From assembly GCA_002356215.1 (NCBI GenBank), contig AP017959.1, positions 2,372,195-2,436,194 on the forward strand: a DNA stretch of 64,000 nt, read 5' to 3'. The notes under the pieces were generated by a model. That model ran no database searches. It was not told the origin of the DNA and saw only the letters and a program-made list of their open reading frames with translations. Shown here piece after piece: positions 57,270 to 64,000 of the stretch. Numbering within the stretch: the stretch's first letter is position 1; every line of letters starts with the position of its first letter. The translations under genes and the position numbers were made by a program. The DNA comes from [Synechococcus] sp. NIES-970. GTDB taxonomy: Bacteria > Cyanobacteriota > Cyanobacteriia > Cyanobacteriales > MRBY01.

Positions 57270-58043
57270 ATGGTGCGTCTACTTCTCGCTCTTTTTTGGG
57301 TCATAATCGCTTCATTTACCCTAGGCGATCGCGTTTTAGCGGCTACCCTTGAAAACTTACCCATGCCCAATGTGGCGAACACTGAAAAAATTCTTGGCCC
57401 CGCCGGAGAAATTTTTGAATTTGCCACCTGCAATACTGACGACATTGGCTTTACGATCGCCCAGGCCCAAATTCCTCCAGGCGCAGGCCCTTTACCCCAC
57501 ATTCATCACTACACCAACGAATGGTTTTGGACGCCAGAAGGTGACTTAAGGCTGTTTCAAAGCATTAAAGAATACCCTGATCTTAATCAGCCGGCCACCT
57601 CAGATCAGGCGGGAAATGCCATCGTTTATACCGTGAATACCGAGCCTAAACAAATTGTTTATGGCCCAAAGTATCGAGTACATGGGTTTAGCAATACTTC
57701 TAATGTCACTAAACCTTTAACTTTTATTTGGTTAGAAGATCCTAGCTCTCCAGAATATAAGTATAAAGATGGTGGCATTCGAGAATATTTTCAAGATGTA
57801 GGGATTCCCATTGAAGATTTGAATAATTTACCCGCTATTACCGATGAAGCTCGGGAAAAATTTGTCACCCAAGCAACGCAGTATGGCATCAATCAAAGTT
57901 ATTACTTTTTTCAATATGTCGATGGTGTATTCAGTAGTTTACCAAAGGGCTTGGCAGGATTAAATGACGATCAAAACTTAGCCCGAATCATTCAGGCAAT
58001 CAATGATTATAACCAAGGCAAAATTTCTGTGAATTGCTTTTAA
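57270..58043 (+). CDS. Exported cupin, copy 1
   Basis: A 257-residue protein with a signal peptide (LALFWVIIASFTLGDRVLA). Cupin motif 1 is PHIHHYTNEWFW (His77, His79, Glu84) and motif 2 gives His138 in YRVHGFSN, so a metal site of the usual 3-His/1-Glu type. Two Cys only, at 54 and 256, likely form a disulfide. It is paralogous to the protein at 58287, with shared phrases such as AQAQIPPG, NEWFW and QYGINQS. Function unknown; cupins of this size include dioxygenases and isomerases. Transcription probably runs on into the XapX gene. Confidence 0.87.
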   Translation: MVRLLLALFWVIIASFTLGDRVLAATLENLPMPNVANTEKILGPAGEIFEFATCNTDDIGFTIAQAQIPPGAGPLPHIHHYTNEWFWTPEGDLRLFQSIKEYPDLNQPATSDQAGNAIVYTVNTEPKQIVYGPKYRVHGFSNTSNVTKPLTFIWLEDPSSPEYKYKDGGIREYFQDVGIPIEDLNNLPAITDEAREKFVTQATQYGINQSYYFFQYVDGVFSSLPKGLAGLNDDQNLARIIQAINDYNQGKISVNCF

Positions 58044-58072
58044 AAAAACACAAACTATCATAAAAAAAAATT

Positions 58073-58243
58073 ATGAACAAAGAATTAGGGTTTGCAATTT
58101 TAGGCGGCTGGATACTAGGTGTGATTTTTGGCTTTTTTAAATTGCCATTACCTGTTCCGCCTTTTGAGGGCCTAGTCGCGGCGGCTGCTTGTCTGTTGGG
58201 GCAAGTTACCTATGGTTTTATTAAGCAAAAATTTGGTTTTTAA
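58073..58243 (+). CDS. XapX/DUF1427-type small membrane protein
   Basis: A 56-residue protein beginning MNKELGFAILGGWILG, with two hydrophobic helices and the XapX signature KLPLPVPPFEGLV between them. XapX-type proteins occur in nucleoside- or sulfur-compound operons and their role is not settled. It lies between the two cupin genes, 29 bases after the first and 43 bases before the second, on the same strand. It has a poor ribosome site (AAAAAAAAATT upstream). Confidence 0.8.
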   Translation: MNKELGFAILGGWILGVIFGFFKLPLPVPPFEGLVAAAACLLGQVTYGFIKQKFGF

Positions 58244-58286
58244 GAGCAGCTAAATTACTAGCTAAACAAAAAATGGAGTCTATGGA

Positions 58287-59093
58287 ATGATTTTAAAAAT
58301 CAGAAAATGGGGTGCTGGAACAGCATTGGTTCTCGCTTTGGGGTTGGTTATATTTCTAAACAATATAGGGGGTGCTAATACTCCGCCTATTCACACATTT
58401 GACAATATTCCCATGCCCCAATTGGCGGATCCATTGTTGATTTATACACCAGCGAATGAGATTTTCAACATTGCTTCCTGTAGTACTAATGACATGGGGT
58501 TTGCGATCGCCCAAGCACAGATCCCCCCGGGGGGTGGCCCCATGCCCCATGTCCACTATTTCATTAACGAGTGGTTCTGGATGCCAGAAGGGGGGATTCA
58601 GTTATTTCATAGCACTCGCCAATATCCTGACCGCGAACATTTACCGACGATCAATGACGCAGGGCGAGCAGATTTATACAGTATTTCTAGTCAGCCAAAA
58701 CAATTAATTTATTCCCCAAATCATTATGTCCATGGTTTTGTGAATCCAACGGATCAGACTTTGCCCATCACATTTGTTTGGTTGCGGAATGAAGTCGCCC
58801 CTGCCTTTTCCTATCAGGATGGAGGCATGCGTGAATATTTCGAGGCAGTTGGCCCCCGGATTACAGATCTCAATAACCTTCCAGAATTAACCAATGCTCA
58901 AAAGGCCGCATTTGCCAGTGAAGCGCCGAAATATGGCATTAACCAAAGTCATTACTTCATGGAATATATCAATTCAATTAGTAACCAATTACCCGCAGAA
59001 ATTGCCAGTCTTACGAACGATCAAGATCTAGATAAAATCGTTAAAGTTATCAATGCCTTTAACCGCGGTGATCAATCGGTGAAATGCTCATGA
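58287..59093 (+). CDS. Exported cupin, copy 2
   Basis: A 268-residue paralogue of the cupin at 57270, with an N-terminal export or anchor segment (ALVLALGLVIFL). The metal ligands are again present: His88, His90 and Glu95 in PHVHYFINEWFW, and His149 in NHYVHGFV. The two Cys are at 65 and 267, matching copy 1 and supporting a disulfide between N- and C-terminal parts. Its stop overlaps the next gene's ATG by 4 bases (ATGA), which implies translational coupling. Confidence 0.87.
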   Translation: MILKIRKWGAGTALVLALGLVIFLNNIGGANTPPIHTFDNIPMPQLADPLLIYTPANEIFNIASCSTNDMGFAIAQAQIPPGGGPMPHVHYFINEWFWMPEGGIQLFHSTRQYPDREHLPTINDAGRADLYSISSQPKQLIYSPNHYVHGFVNPTDQTLPITFVWLRNEVAPAFSYQDGGMREYFEAVGPRITDLNNLPELTNAQKAAFASEAPKYGINQSHYFMEYINSISNQLPAEIASLTNDQDLDKIVKVINAFNRGDQSVKCS

Positions 59094-59956
59094 AAACCGA
59101 TCAATCTTTAAAGTTTGGGGTACATACTTTTATTTGGAAGAAAGAATTTCTAGGGCAGGAAGAATATATCTTTTCTGAAGCAAAAGCATGGGGATTTGAT
59201 GGGGTGGAGATTGCCACCCATTACTTCGATCAAATTGATCCTAGTATGCTAAAAAAATATGCGGAGCAAGATGATTTAGAGCTAACCTTTTGTACTAGCT
59301 TGCCCTCAGGTCTATCGCTCACAACCATGGACGAAGACATTTGGCGACAGTCCCTCGATTATATCCAGCGGGCGATCGCCTTTTGCCAGGCCTGTGAAAT
59401 TACACAACTATCCGGCCCTCTGATTCATCCTGTAGGCCATCTCAGTGGTCAGCCCCTGCAACCCCAAGAAAAAAAACGCCTCCACCAAGCTTTCAAAGAA
59501 GTGGCCACAATGCTTGCGGGGACAGATATCAAATTGGCGATCGAACCCCTAAACCGTTTTCAAGGCTACGCCCTCAACACCGTAGAACAAGGCCTCGAAT
59601 TGCTTGCCGCAGTTGGCTGTCCCCAACTGGGACTCCTCCTTGATTTATTCCACATGAATATCGAAGAAAAAGACGTATTACAAGCTTTTCATAATGCTGG
59701 CGAAGCCTGCTTCCACGTCCATGCCTGCGCCAAAGACCGGGGGACACCGGGGAGTGATGCGTTTCCCTGGGCCGAATGGTTCACAGTACTAAAAGAGATC
59801 AATTATCAAGGCTGGGTCGTGATCGAAAGCTTTAATTTTGAGGATACTGAGCTCGCCTCTGGTGCTCGTTTATGGCGACCTGTCGCCTCCAGTAATAAAG
59901 CCTTGGCCCAAGACGGTCTTCAGTTTCTCCACCAAACCTACCAATCAATGCCCTAA
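59090..59956 (+). CDS. TIM-barrel ketose 3-epimerase-like protein
   Basis: A 288-residue protein of the xylose-isomerase-like TIM barrel group. The start at 59090 is chosen for its ATGA overlap with the cupin gene; an ATG at 59084 is also in frame. Metal and catalytic ligands fit D-tagatose/D-psicose 3-epimerases: Glu in AIEPLNRFQ, Asp in LLDLFHMNIEE, His in FHVHACAKDRG and Glu in VVIESFNF. A ketose 3-epimerase or related sugar isomerase is the best guess; hydroxypyruvate isomerase is another. No signal peptide, so it is cytoplasmic. Confidence 0.87.
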   Translation: MKTDQSLKFGVHTFIWKKEFLGQEEYIFSEAKAWGFDGVEIATHYFDQIDPSMLKKYAEQDDLELTFCTSLPSGLSLTTMDEDIWRQSLDYIQRAIAFCQACEITQLSGPLIHPVGHLSGQPLQPQEKKRLHQAFKEVATMLAGTDIKLAIEPLNRFQGYALNTVEQGLELLAAVGCPQLGLLLDLFHMNIEEKDVLQAFHNAGEACFHVHACAKDRGTPGSDAFPWAEWFTVLKEINYQGWVVIESFNFEDTELASGARLWRPVASSNKALAQDGLQFLHQTYQSMP

Positions 59957-59958
59957 CC

Positions 59959-60837
59959 ATGACCCAAGCACCTTTTATTCCGATCAATTTACCCCCCGGT
60001 TTTGAACATACCTACAGCACCGTTGATGGTGTAACTCTCCATGCTATAGAAGGGGGCCAGGGAACTCCTTTATTGCTTCTGGGGGGCTGGCCCCAAACCT
60101 GTTATGTTTGGCGCTTACTGCTCGAACCATTGGGGCAAAATTTTCACGTTATCGCCTTAGATATGCGCGGTCAAGGAGACTCTAACATCCCCGAAGGCTC
60201 CTATGACTGTGGTACAGCAGCCCAAGAAATTATCGCCTATCTTCAACAAAAAGGTATTACTTCGTTTTATCTTGTCGGTCACGATGTGGGCGCTTGGGTT
60301 GCCTTCACAATCCTAAAACTTTTCCCTCAGTCTGTTTTAGGCGCTGGACTTATTGATGCCGCCATTCCTGGTCTAGTGAGTGATGATTTCTTTTCTGTGG
60401 TTAATGCGGCTAAAGTGTGGCAATTTTATTTCCATAAAGTTCCTGATCTTGCTGATAGTCTGGTTGCTGGCAAAGAAAAAGAATATCTCAGCTGGTACTT
60501 TACGAATAAATCAAAGCGAAAGGATAACTTAACGCCGGAAGTGATGGATTATTATGCTCGTTATTACAGTCGTCCAGGGGCGATGAAGGCAGGTTTTCTC
60601 TGGTACTCAGCTTTAGAAGAAACGATCGCCACCAATGCATTAGAGCCAGGGGTGCGGTTTAGCCAACCTATCTTTGCAATGGGGGGAGAATTTGCCACAA
60701 AAAATTTAATATACAGCGGCCTAGAGCCATACTGCGATCGCCTTAGCCCTTATCTGATCGATGGCTGCGGTCACTATATCCCCGAAGAAGCGCCAGCAGA
60801 AATTGTGCAGGCAATTATTGAAACTTTTAAACCCTAG
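59959..60837 (+). CDS. Alpha/beta hydrolase with Asp nucleophile (epoxide hydrolase/dehalogenase type)
   Basis: A 292-residue enzyme with the nucleophile elbow GHDVGAW, in which an Asp takes the place of Ser, as in epoxide hydrolases and haloalkane/haloacid dehalogenases. The oxyanion-hole motif, HGxP in most relatives, reads GGWPQT here. The His is in DGCGHYIPEEAP. The gene follows the epimerase by only 2 bases. It is a cytoplasmic protein with an unknown substrate. Confidence 0.88.
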   Translation: MTQAPFIPINLPPGFEHTYSTVDGVTLHAIEGGQGTPLLLLGGWPQTCYVWRLLLEPLGQNFHVIALDMRGQGDSNIPEGSYDCGTAAQEIIAYLQQKGITSFYLVGHDVGAWVAFTILKLFPQSVLGAGLIDAAIPGLVSDDFFSVVNAAKVWQFYFHKVPDLADSLVAGKEKEYLSWYFTNKSKRKDNLTPEVMDYYARYYSRPGAMKAGFLWYSALEETIATNALEPGVRFSQPIFAMGGEFATKNLIYSGLEPYCDRLSPYLIDGCGHYIPEEAPAEIVQAIIETFKP

Positions 60838-60885
60838 GTATTTTGGCAATTATTTCTCTCTATTCTTATACCAAGGCCCATCACT

Positions 60886-62007
60886 ATGACCTATTCTCGC
60901 CGTAATTTTCTTTGGTTAACTGGTGCAACTTCTTCTCTGGCGATCGCCACTTCTCAGTGGATGCCCCAAGCCCGGGGAGCCTCAACAGTAGACCAGGATA
61001 TTTTAAATCAAGTTTTACCTTTTCCTGGTCAATATGGAGAATACTACCAGCAAGCAAAAATCAAAGCTTATCATCTCCACAATCAGCCCACAGAGAGTAT
61101 CCTACATCAGGCTCTAGAGAGTTTTTGGATAGATGTTTTTAAACAAACTCAGGGAGAATTATTCGTTACCCCCATTCCCCTTGATGCATCTATGCCAGCG
61201 GGAGATCCCCAAGCGGTACAGTTAGTCGCCGCAGGACGTTTCGAAATTGTCAGTGTGGCTGGCCCAATTATTGATAAGCTCTGCCCCGAAGTAATTGGCA
61301 TTCAAAATATTGGCTTTATTCATGAATCTTCTCAAGATGTTTTTGAAATAATTAATCAACCACTCTTTGCTGAGATTTGCCATCAATCTGTTTCTCGTTA
61401 CAACCTAACTTACTTGCCCCATGGCACTTTTAATAATGGCATGAGAAACATCACTTCAATTGAAGGAAAACCCCTCTATACAATTGAAGACTTCCAAGAT
61501 TTAATTATTCGAGTTCCTCCATCCCAAGACATCAGTGAAACAATGAAAGCTTTGGGCGCAATACCTAAACAATACACAATGAATCAGGTTTTTACTGTCC
61601 TTCAAAATAGCACAGTTCAAGCTCAGGAAAATCCCCTCTCCGTTGTCAAAGGTTTCCAATTATATGAGGTCACCAAATACTTAAACATAACAAACCATAC
61701 TTGGTCAGGTTACAATATGTTTTTCAATACTCCTTTTTGGGAGAGTTTATCTGTCTCTGTTCAAGAAGTTATCTCTAGGTTATTACCTATTTACCAAGCC
61801 CAACAAATCAAAGCGCAAGAAGATTATAATACTCAGCTTTTTTCAGAACTCACCGAAGAATTAGGCATGATCGCGACACAGCCTGACACATCTATGGCTC
61901 CCCGAAAATTGGTCCCTGTTTATCGGTCTATCTATCAACAGCTAAATCCCCAAGCTCGCTCTCTTATTAAAGCCAAACTGGAAGCAAAAACGGGTGTTTC
62001 TTTTTGA
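60886..62007 (+). CDS. Tat-exported TRAP-transporter solute receptor (DctP type)
   Basis: A 373-residue binding protein with a twin-arginine signal (SRRNFLWLTG). The TRAP receptor fold shows WIDVFKQTQGEL, VQLVAAGRFEIVSVAGP, and KPLYTIEDFQDLIIRVPPSQDISETMKALGAIP, which includes the conserved carboxylate-binding Arg (IRVP). Receptors of this type bind organic acids, sugar acids or keto acids. No DctQ/DctM membrane subunits are in this window. Confidence 0.87.
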   Translation: MTYSRRNFLWLTGATSSLAIATSQWMPQARGASTVDQDILNQVLPFPGQYGEYYQQAKIKAYHLHNQPTESILHQALESFWIDVFKQTQGELFVTPIPLDASMPAGDPQAVQLVAAGRFEIVSVAGPIIDKLCPEVIGIQNIGFIHESSQDVFEIINQPLFAEICHQSVSRYNLTYLPHGTFNNGMRNITSIEGKPLYTIEDFQDLIIRVPPSQDISETMKALGAIPKQYTMNQVFTVLQNSTVQAQENPLSVVKGFQLYEVTKYLNITNHTWSGYNMFFNTPFWESLSVSVQEVISRLLPIYQAQQIKAQEDYNTQLFSELTEELGMIATQPDTSMAPRKLVPVYRSIYQQLNPQARSLIKAKLEAKTGVSF

Positions 62008-62095
62008 TCGATAAAATTGAGATTTCCTTCTCCCTAAGCTACGTAGACCAGGAAATGAATTATTAAAAAAAATAGAACCTATTGAATAAAAAAGT

Positions 62096-63154
62096 GTGAC
62101 TCAATTGAAAAAAATATTTTTATACCAAAAAACTTTAGGCATTGCCTTTACCACAGCTTTGATACTAGGAGGAACTCAGAGCTCTTTACCCGAAAATCAA
62201 AATAGCGTTATCGAAAAAACAATTGATCTAAGCCAGTATGGAACGGCAGCCTCCCTTGATATAAATAGCACAAGAGAAAAAATTGTTATCAGCTTTACTG
62301 GGTGTGATTTAGTTGTTCTAGACCAAGAATTAAATCAGCAGAAAAATTCAAAAATAGAAAACTGCAAGCGTTTTTTCAAAGCTAGATATGGGATTCTTGA
62401 CAACCAAGAATTTGTTATTTCCTCTATTTATACTGGTGAGAGTGTCTTATCCGACTCCCAGCAGAGTATAGCTATTCCTCTGCATACTGCTGCTGTCACT
62501 GATTCTCTGGTATTTCAGAATTATTTGTTATCTTCCTCAGATGATGGTTCAGTACAAGTTGCTCATTTATCAACACTTAATCTCTCTGACATCAAAAGCC
62601 AGTCATTATATCAATCCATTGGTGTTGCCCGAAATCTTGCTTATACAATGACTGAAGATGAAGAGCGATCAATGATTGCGGTTAGCTATGATAGTGGCGA
62701 AATTGCTATTTTTCCTTTAAAGGATGGAAGTTTAAACCCAACAACCGCACCAAATATCATTCATCCTATTAGGAGTCGGGTGAATACTTTTGATTTCACA
62801 CCAGATGGTTCTAAGTTATTAATTGGTTATTTTACTGGGGAGTTACTAGAATTTGATCTTACAACAAATAACAGTCGTGTCTTAGCTCAAACTCCGGCCA
62901 ATGCTTGGCTTAATTCCCTGGATATAAACAATCAAGATATTGTGGCTTTCGGAGATGATCAAGGATATGTCAAAACTGTTTCTTTGCAGACAGGACAAAT
63001 ACTAGAAGAACGTCAAATATCGACAACTGGTATTACTACAGTTTTGTTTATAGATGACAGAACACTTTTGGCCGCAGATGCTCAGGGGATACTGTATCAA
63101 ATTCGTTTGGCGTTTAATGTGCAGGCTAACCATCATGAAACACCTGAGAATTAA
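62096..63154 (+). CDS. Exported beta-propeller-like protein
   Basis: A 352-residue protein from a GTG start at 62096 with an N-terminal hydrophobic segment (FTTALILGGTQSS). The rest shows repeated strands of WD40-like type: LSSSDDGSVQVAHL, ALSYDSGEIAIFPLKDG-like and FTPDGSKLLIGYFTGELLEFDL, LGDDQGYVKTVSLQTG-like. A seven-blade propeller is likely. The gene is visibly AT-rich and has no GCGATCGC octamer, unlike most neighbours. It has no clear ribosome site. Function unknown. Confidence 0.75.
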   Translation: MTQLKKIFLYQKTLGIAFTTALILGGTQSSLPENQNSVIEKTIDLSQYGTAASLDINSTREKIVISFTGCDLVVLDQELNQQKNSKIENCKRFFKARYGILDNQEFVISSIYTGESVLSDSQQSIAIPLHTAAVTDSLVFQNYLLSSSDDGSVQVAHLSTLNLSDIKSQSLYQSIGVARNLAYTMTEDEERSMIAVSYDSGEIAIFPLKDGSLNPTTAPNIIHPIRSRVNTFDFTPDGSKLLIGYFTGELLEFDLTTNNSRVLAQTPANAWLNSLDINNQDIVAFGDDQGYVKTVSLQTGQILEERQISTTGITTVLFIDDRTLLAADAQGILYQIRLAFNVQANHHETPEN

Positions 63155-63234
63155 AGGACATCTTTAGAGCTATTAAAATCATTTATTTATCCTTTAAGTT
63201 CAGCGAATTGAGAAATCTTATCTTAGAGTGAACT

Positions 63235-63798
63235 TTATTCATTAGGGCTTAAATGAGGTTTGATCTTATCCAGTCCTTTTTGGGCACAAGCTTGATCTAG
63301 GCTTCCTCCTGGAGCACCAGATACGGCGATCGCTCCTACCAATTGATCACCCACTTTAATCGCTAATCCTCCAGTACTAAAACTGATACCCGATAATGGA
63401 TTGGGAGCTAGGGGCAGATTTCCAATCGGTAATGATGCGGGAGTCATCTTTTTGGCGATTTCTTCGGTGGAATCCCTATCAACAACAGGGCCAAGGGTAA
63501 TTACAGTAAAGGCTTTATAAAAACTATTTTCAATAGTGTGAGGAGTTGCATTATCTCCCCGGATAACGACTTGGACTAGACCTTCTCGATTCACAACTGT
63601 GGCAGTCACATGGTAGCCCTCTTCTTGGCATGTTTGGACAGCTGTATGAGCGGCTTCCAGAGCAAGGCTACTGGGTAGTTGATAAAAAGTTTGGAGGGCA
63701 AATGCTGGCTTAGTAAAAGTCAAAAAAAGACCGAGAAAAGCTAAGGCAAGGATATTTTTCTTAAATAGATTAGGTGGATTTTTTCTGTATTTTGCCAT
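63235..63798 (-). CDS. Exported GlcG/HbpS-like protein
   Basis: A 187-residue secreted protein (signal ILALAFLGLFLTFTKPAFA) of the PF03928 family: ALEAAHTAVQTCQEEGYHVTATVVNREG, SFYKAFTVI, then SGISFSTGGLAIKVGDQLVGAIAVSGAPGG. Relatives (GlcG, HbpS) bind haem or sense redox state in the periplasm. It is convergent with the propeller gene, about 80 bases away. An earlier in-frame start would add 17 residues. Confidence 0.87.
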   Translation of the reverse strand: MAKYRKNPPNLFKKNILALAFLGLFLTFTKPAFALQTFYQLPSSLALEAAHTAVQTCQEEGYHVTATVVNREGLVQVVIRGDNATPHTIENSFYKAFTVITLGPVVDRDSTEEIAKKMTPASLPIGNLPLAPNPLSGISFSTGGLAIKVGDQLVGAIAVSGAPGGSLDQACAQKGLDKIKPHLSPNE

Positions 63799-64000
63799 GT
63801 TTAAAAATGTTAATTTGAAGCATGTATTAAAAGCAGTCGAAATCAACAATTAATACGGTGATGCTTCTAGTAAAGCAAAGGATTCTAGGAAAAAATCAGA
63901 CAATATTTTAATTTTTGTGATCTAGGGCTTCTGGCTGCCATTTGCCATGGAAGCTTGGGGGAATAATTTTGGGAAACTCTAGGGTGCAAAGGGGCTCTTC

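Noticed and set aside
1-64000. tRNA, rRNA or CRISPR features
   Set aside because: No TPsiC-type GTTCGA stem, no rRNA segments and no regularly spaced repeats were seen in the intergenic spaces.

Overview
The window is chromosomal DNA from a unicellular cyanobacterium. The evidence is a photosystem II D2 gene (psbD), carotenoid genes cruF and cruG, the ferredoxin-thioredoxin reductase catalytic subunit, an SmtA/SmtB metallothionein pair, an nrtABCD nitrate transporter, many cyanobacteria-restricted families (DUF751/Ycf33, DUF1816, DUF2862, DUF3386) and the frequent HIP1 octamer GCGATCGC inside genes. Protein sequences and the lone second-type psbD recall the Synechococcus sp. PCC 7002 (Picosynechococcus) group. 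As I remember it, PCC 7002 itself takes up nitrate with NrtP rather than NrtABCD, so I place it only near that group, tentatively.

Layout. 0-2.9 kb: end of an ABC-2 exporter operon (ATPase plus two permeases). 2.9-7.2 kb: a LuxR-type response regulator, cruF/cruG for myxol glycoside synthesis, and purT. 7.2-11.6 kb: minus-strand LCP-family protein, small secreted protein, DUF2862, a serine-recombinase-like protein lacking the catalytic arginines, and a bifunctional-nuclease protein. 11.8-22.7 kb: a possible 30-residue membrane protein, an amino-acid-binding lipoprotein, acs, a TPR protein, a NERD-like membrane protein, nitroreductase, cytochrome b561, ABC1 kinase and a carboxyl-terminal protease. 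22.7-23.6 kb: about 0.9 kb with no credible gene and several hairpins. 23.6-33.8 kb: remA-gmk, clpP, methyltransferase, lexA, ftrC, DUF309, two cell-envelope or lipid-like enzymes, recG and a DMT transporter. 33.9-39.3 kb: nrtDCBA on the minus strand, with a hairpin/T-run between nrtA and nrtB. 39.6-55.0 kb: PGM1-like ATP-grasp ligase, Ycf33, natD-like permease, gmd, smtB/smtA, TPR protein, CYP120-like P450, DUF3386, pyrR, leuS, a DUF4087 lipoprotein, a RecB-like nuclease, prfC and terD. 55.5 kb: psbD without psbC.

56.9-63.8 kb is the least ordinary part. It holds a same-strand run of a small monooxygenase-like protein, two paralogous exported cupins flanking a 56-residue XapX-type membrane protein, a ketose-3-epimerase-like TIM barrel, an alpha/beta hydrolase with an Asp nucleophile, a Tat-exported TRAP solute receptor and an AT-rich beta-propeller protein. 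A convergent secreted GlcG/HbpS-like protein follows. Several junctions are tight (one 4-base ATGA overlap, one 2-base gap), so parts are probably co-transcribed. The set looks like capture and modification of a small organic compound, but the substrate cannot be read from sequence.

No rRNA, tRNA, CRISPR array, intact transposase or phage gene was recognised.
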